A stretch of 6,664 nt of DNA from contig JACQGT010000223.1 in NCBI GenBank assembly GCA_016199425.1, positions 1-6,664 on the forward strand. The letters are read 5' to 3'. Below the pieces are notes generated by a model. That model was not told the DNA's origin, did no database searches, and worked only from the letters and a program-made list of their open reading frames with translations. A program made the translations under genes and the position numbers. The stretch comes from Chloroflexota bacterium (GTDB taxonomy: Bacteria > Chloroflexota > Anaerolineae > Caldilineales > Caldilineaceae). Numbering within the stretch: position 1 is the first letter of the stretch; each line of letters begins with the position of its first letter. Below, in pieces: positions 6,601 through 6,664 of the stretch.

Positions 6601-6664
6601 GGCTGGAGGAGGAGGTGCGCGAGACCCGGGCCCGGCTGCGCCGCCTGAGCAATGTGAACCCGGA
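3648..6664 (+). CDS. smc: chromosome segregation ATPase Smc (3' end beyond window)
   Basis: Smc is the DNA-loop-forming ATPase of bacterial condensin, working as a homodimer with ScpA and ScpB to organise and separate chromosomes. The window holds 1005 codons of an expected roughly 1190. The N-terminal head has the family start (IQGFKTFA, residues 9-16), Walker A GPNGSGKS at 32-39 with K38, an arginine R58 matching the ATP-contacting arginine of Bacillus Smc, and the Q-loop IGQG at 142-145, followed by PEERRGLFEEAAGI (155-168). A first coiled coil runs about 170-503 and the hinge about 504-668, with the glycine-rich VRPGGAVTGGS near its end. The return coiled coil runs to about 985. The sequence stops at NVNP, the motif that opens the C-terminal head, so the LSGG signature and Walker B are outside. 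The frame is unbroken from start to edge. The start is certain: an in-frame TAA at 3639-3641 forbids extension and the first residues are conserved. No Shine-Dalgarno is visible. A weak CTGACA (3598-3603) with CATAAC (3623-3628) is a doubtful promoter because the spacing is 19. Confidence 0.97.
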   Translation, partial: MLRIKRIVIQGFKTFARKTEFVFDPGVTAVVGPNGSGKSNVADAVRWCLGEQSFGLLRSKKTADVIFSGSDKRARMGMAQVSLTLDNSDNELLIDFAEVEISRRAYRDGENEYLLNGQRVRLQEITQLLAPSGLGKRTYAVIGQGLIDQVLSLKPEERRGLFEEAAGITGHQAKRATALRRLDATQENLGRVQDIVAELAPRLSSLKRQAERAKERAQVDADLKGLLHQWYGFRWHTTLEELTQARRQSEAAGRITSARRKRLEEVSVQIEASRRAQTALRESLNRQQSAAAERRRQAEELQRNLAVATERRSQLLTRRDETAREVAELQKEATFAAQRMRSLRAEVEAAQLDHSHRQADVERTQSHLRQRQQERAGLVDRLDSLRAEQRKLDERMADRRSRLQQIGEARTRLHDESASQREGLTEANAAVESAAALLSQVESDAAHSAQAAQTAQGAVAAGEGQIAALRSQLAQTEQALHEAERVADRLQTRFDLLERLRNEGAGYANGVRAVLQAAGRGQLAGVVGTVASQLSVPAHLDKAIETALGAAFQNLITERWDDTQAAIDFLKNSGQGRATFLPLDRLNLLPTIDAPAEPGILGNAAELVTYTPAVAQAAQQLLNRVWVAEDLPAVRRALDRQRGPTPTVVTLGGEIVRPGGAVTGGSDGRRQDDSILAREREYREMPDQMVATRQTAQRAQEQGEQARQALAAAQSRLAASRAQAETARQATSQAQQAQERARLQHAQAQERAAWQQKRSHQMDSERSRLDEQETTLAQELAAFVERESQLAVELQTAEAAAGAASVDDLLRQLADLRAVAAESQGHLRNRQAALDAIRRSSETLKSQVDSKSQRLAGLVQEMEKLDGETGEGSAAEARLTEQMAALQAEIAPAEAELAQLHSRQVQTESEERRLQQLLRQDESQSNAAQLKLQRTDDRLETLRGEIRQDFGLAEMEQSEDVAYQPPLPFDTIVAQLPAVTELAAGLEEEVRETRARLRRLSNVNP

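Noticed and set aside
3648..6664. Possible broken smc, because no complete frame closes in the window
   Set aside because: The frame was followed from ATG 3648 to NVNP at 6651-6662 without interruption; it is open simply because the gene continues past the right edge.

Overview
The window is GC-rich bacterial DNA with four genes, all on the + strand: a sulfatase, a ChbG/HpnK-type carbohydrate deacetylase, a multipass membrane protein of unknown function, and the chromosome-organising ATPase gene smc, which is cut by the right edge. The style of the Smc protein, the GC-rich codon use and the short heptad-repeat spacers suggest a Chloroflexota relative (Anaerolineae-like). This is an inference from pattern recognition; the window has no rRNA or other strong taxonomic marker.

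Layout. Positions 1-106 hold a palindrome, cut or starting at the left edge, and the sulfatase leader. Positions 107-1561 are the sulfatase. An 88-base spacer made mostly of a degenerate 7-bp repeat leads to the deacetylase (1650-2462). A 329-base spacer follows, carrying a two-hairpin REPIN-like repeat (2513-2659), a second heptad array (2717-2758) and an extended -10 promoter (2776-2784) placed almost on top of the membrane-protein start (2792). The membrane protein ends at 3601. A 46-base spacer with a third heptad array abuts the smc start codon (3648). Smc then stays open to the end of the window: ATPase N-half, first coiled coil, hinge and most of the return coiled coil.

How the genes relate. 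The sulfatase and deacetylase are same-strand neighbours with the same Shine-Dalgarno-like AGGGA five bases before ATG. Neither has a signal peptide, so they plausibly act together in the cytoplasm on sulfated, N-acetylated sugars. The membrane protein and smc look like a separate unit and have no recognisable Shine-Dalgarno sequence.

The genes are known families and I see no defence system, CRISPR array or novel multi-gene machine. The less ordinary content is between the genes: three heptad-periodic spacers, GTAG-headed hairpins, and two genes whose starts look leaderless or Shine-Dalgarno-free. Several long open frames on the - strand are explained by codon bias and are not annotated.
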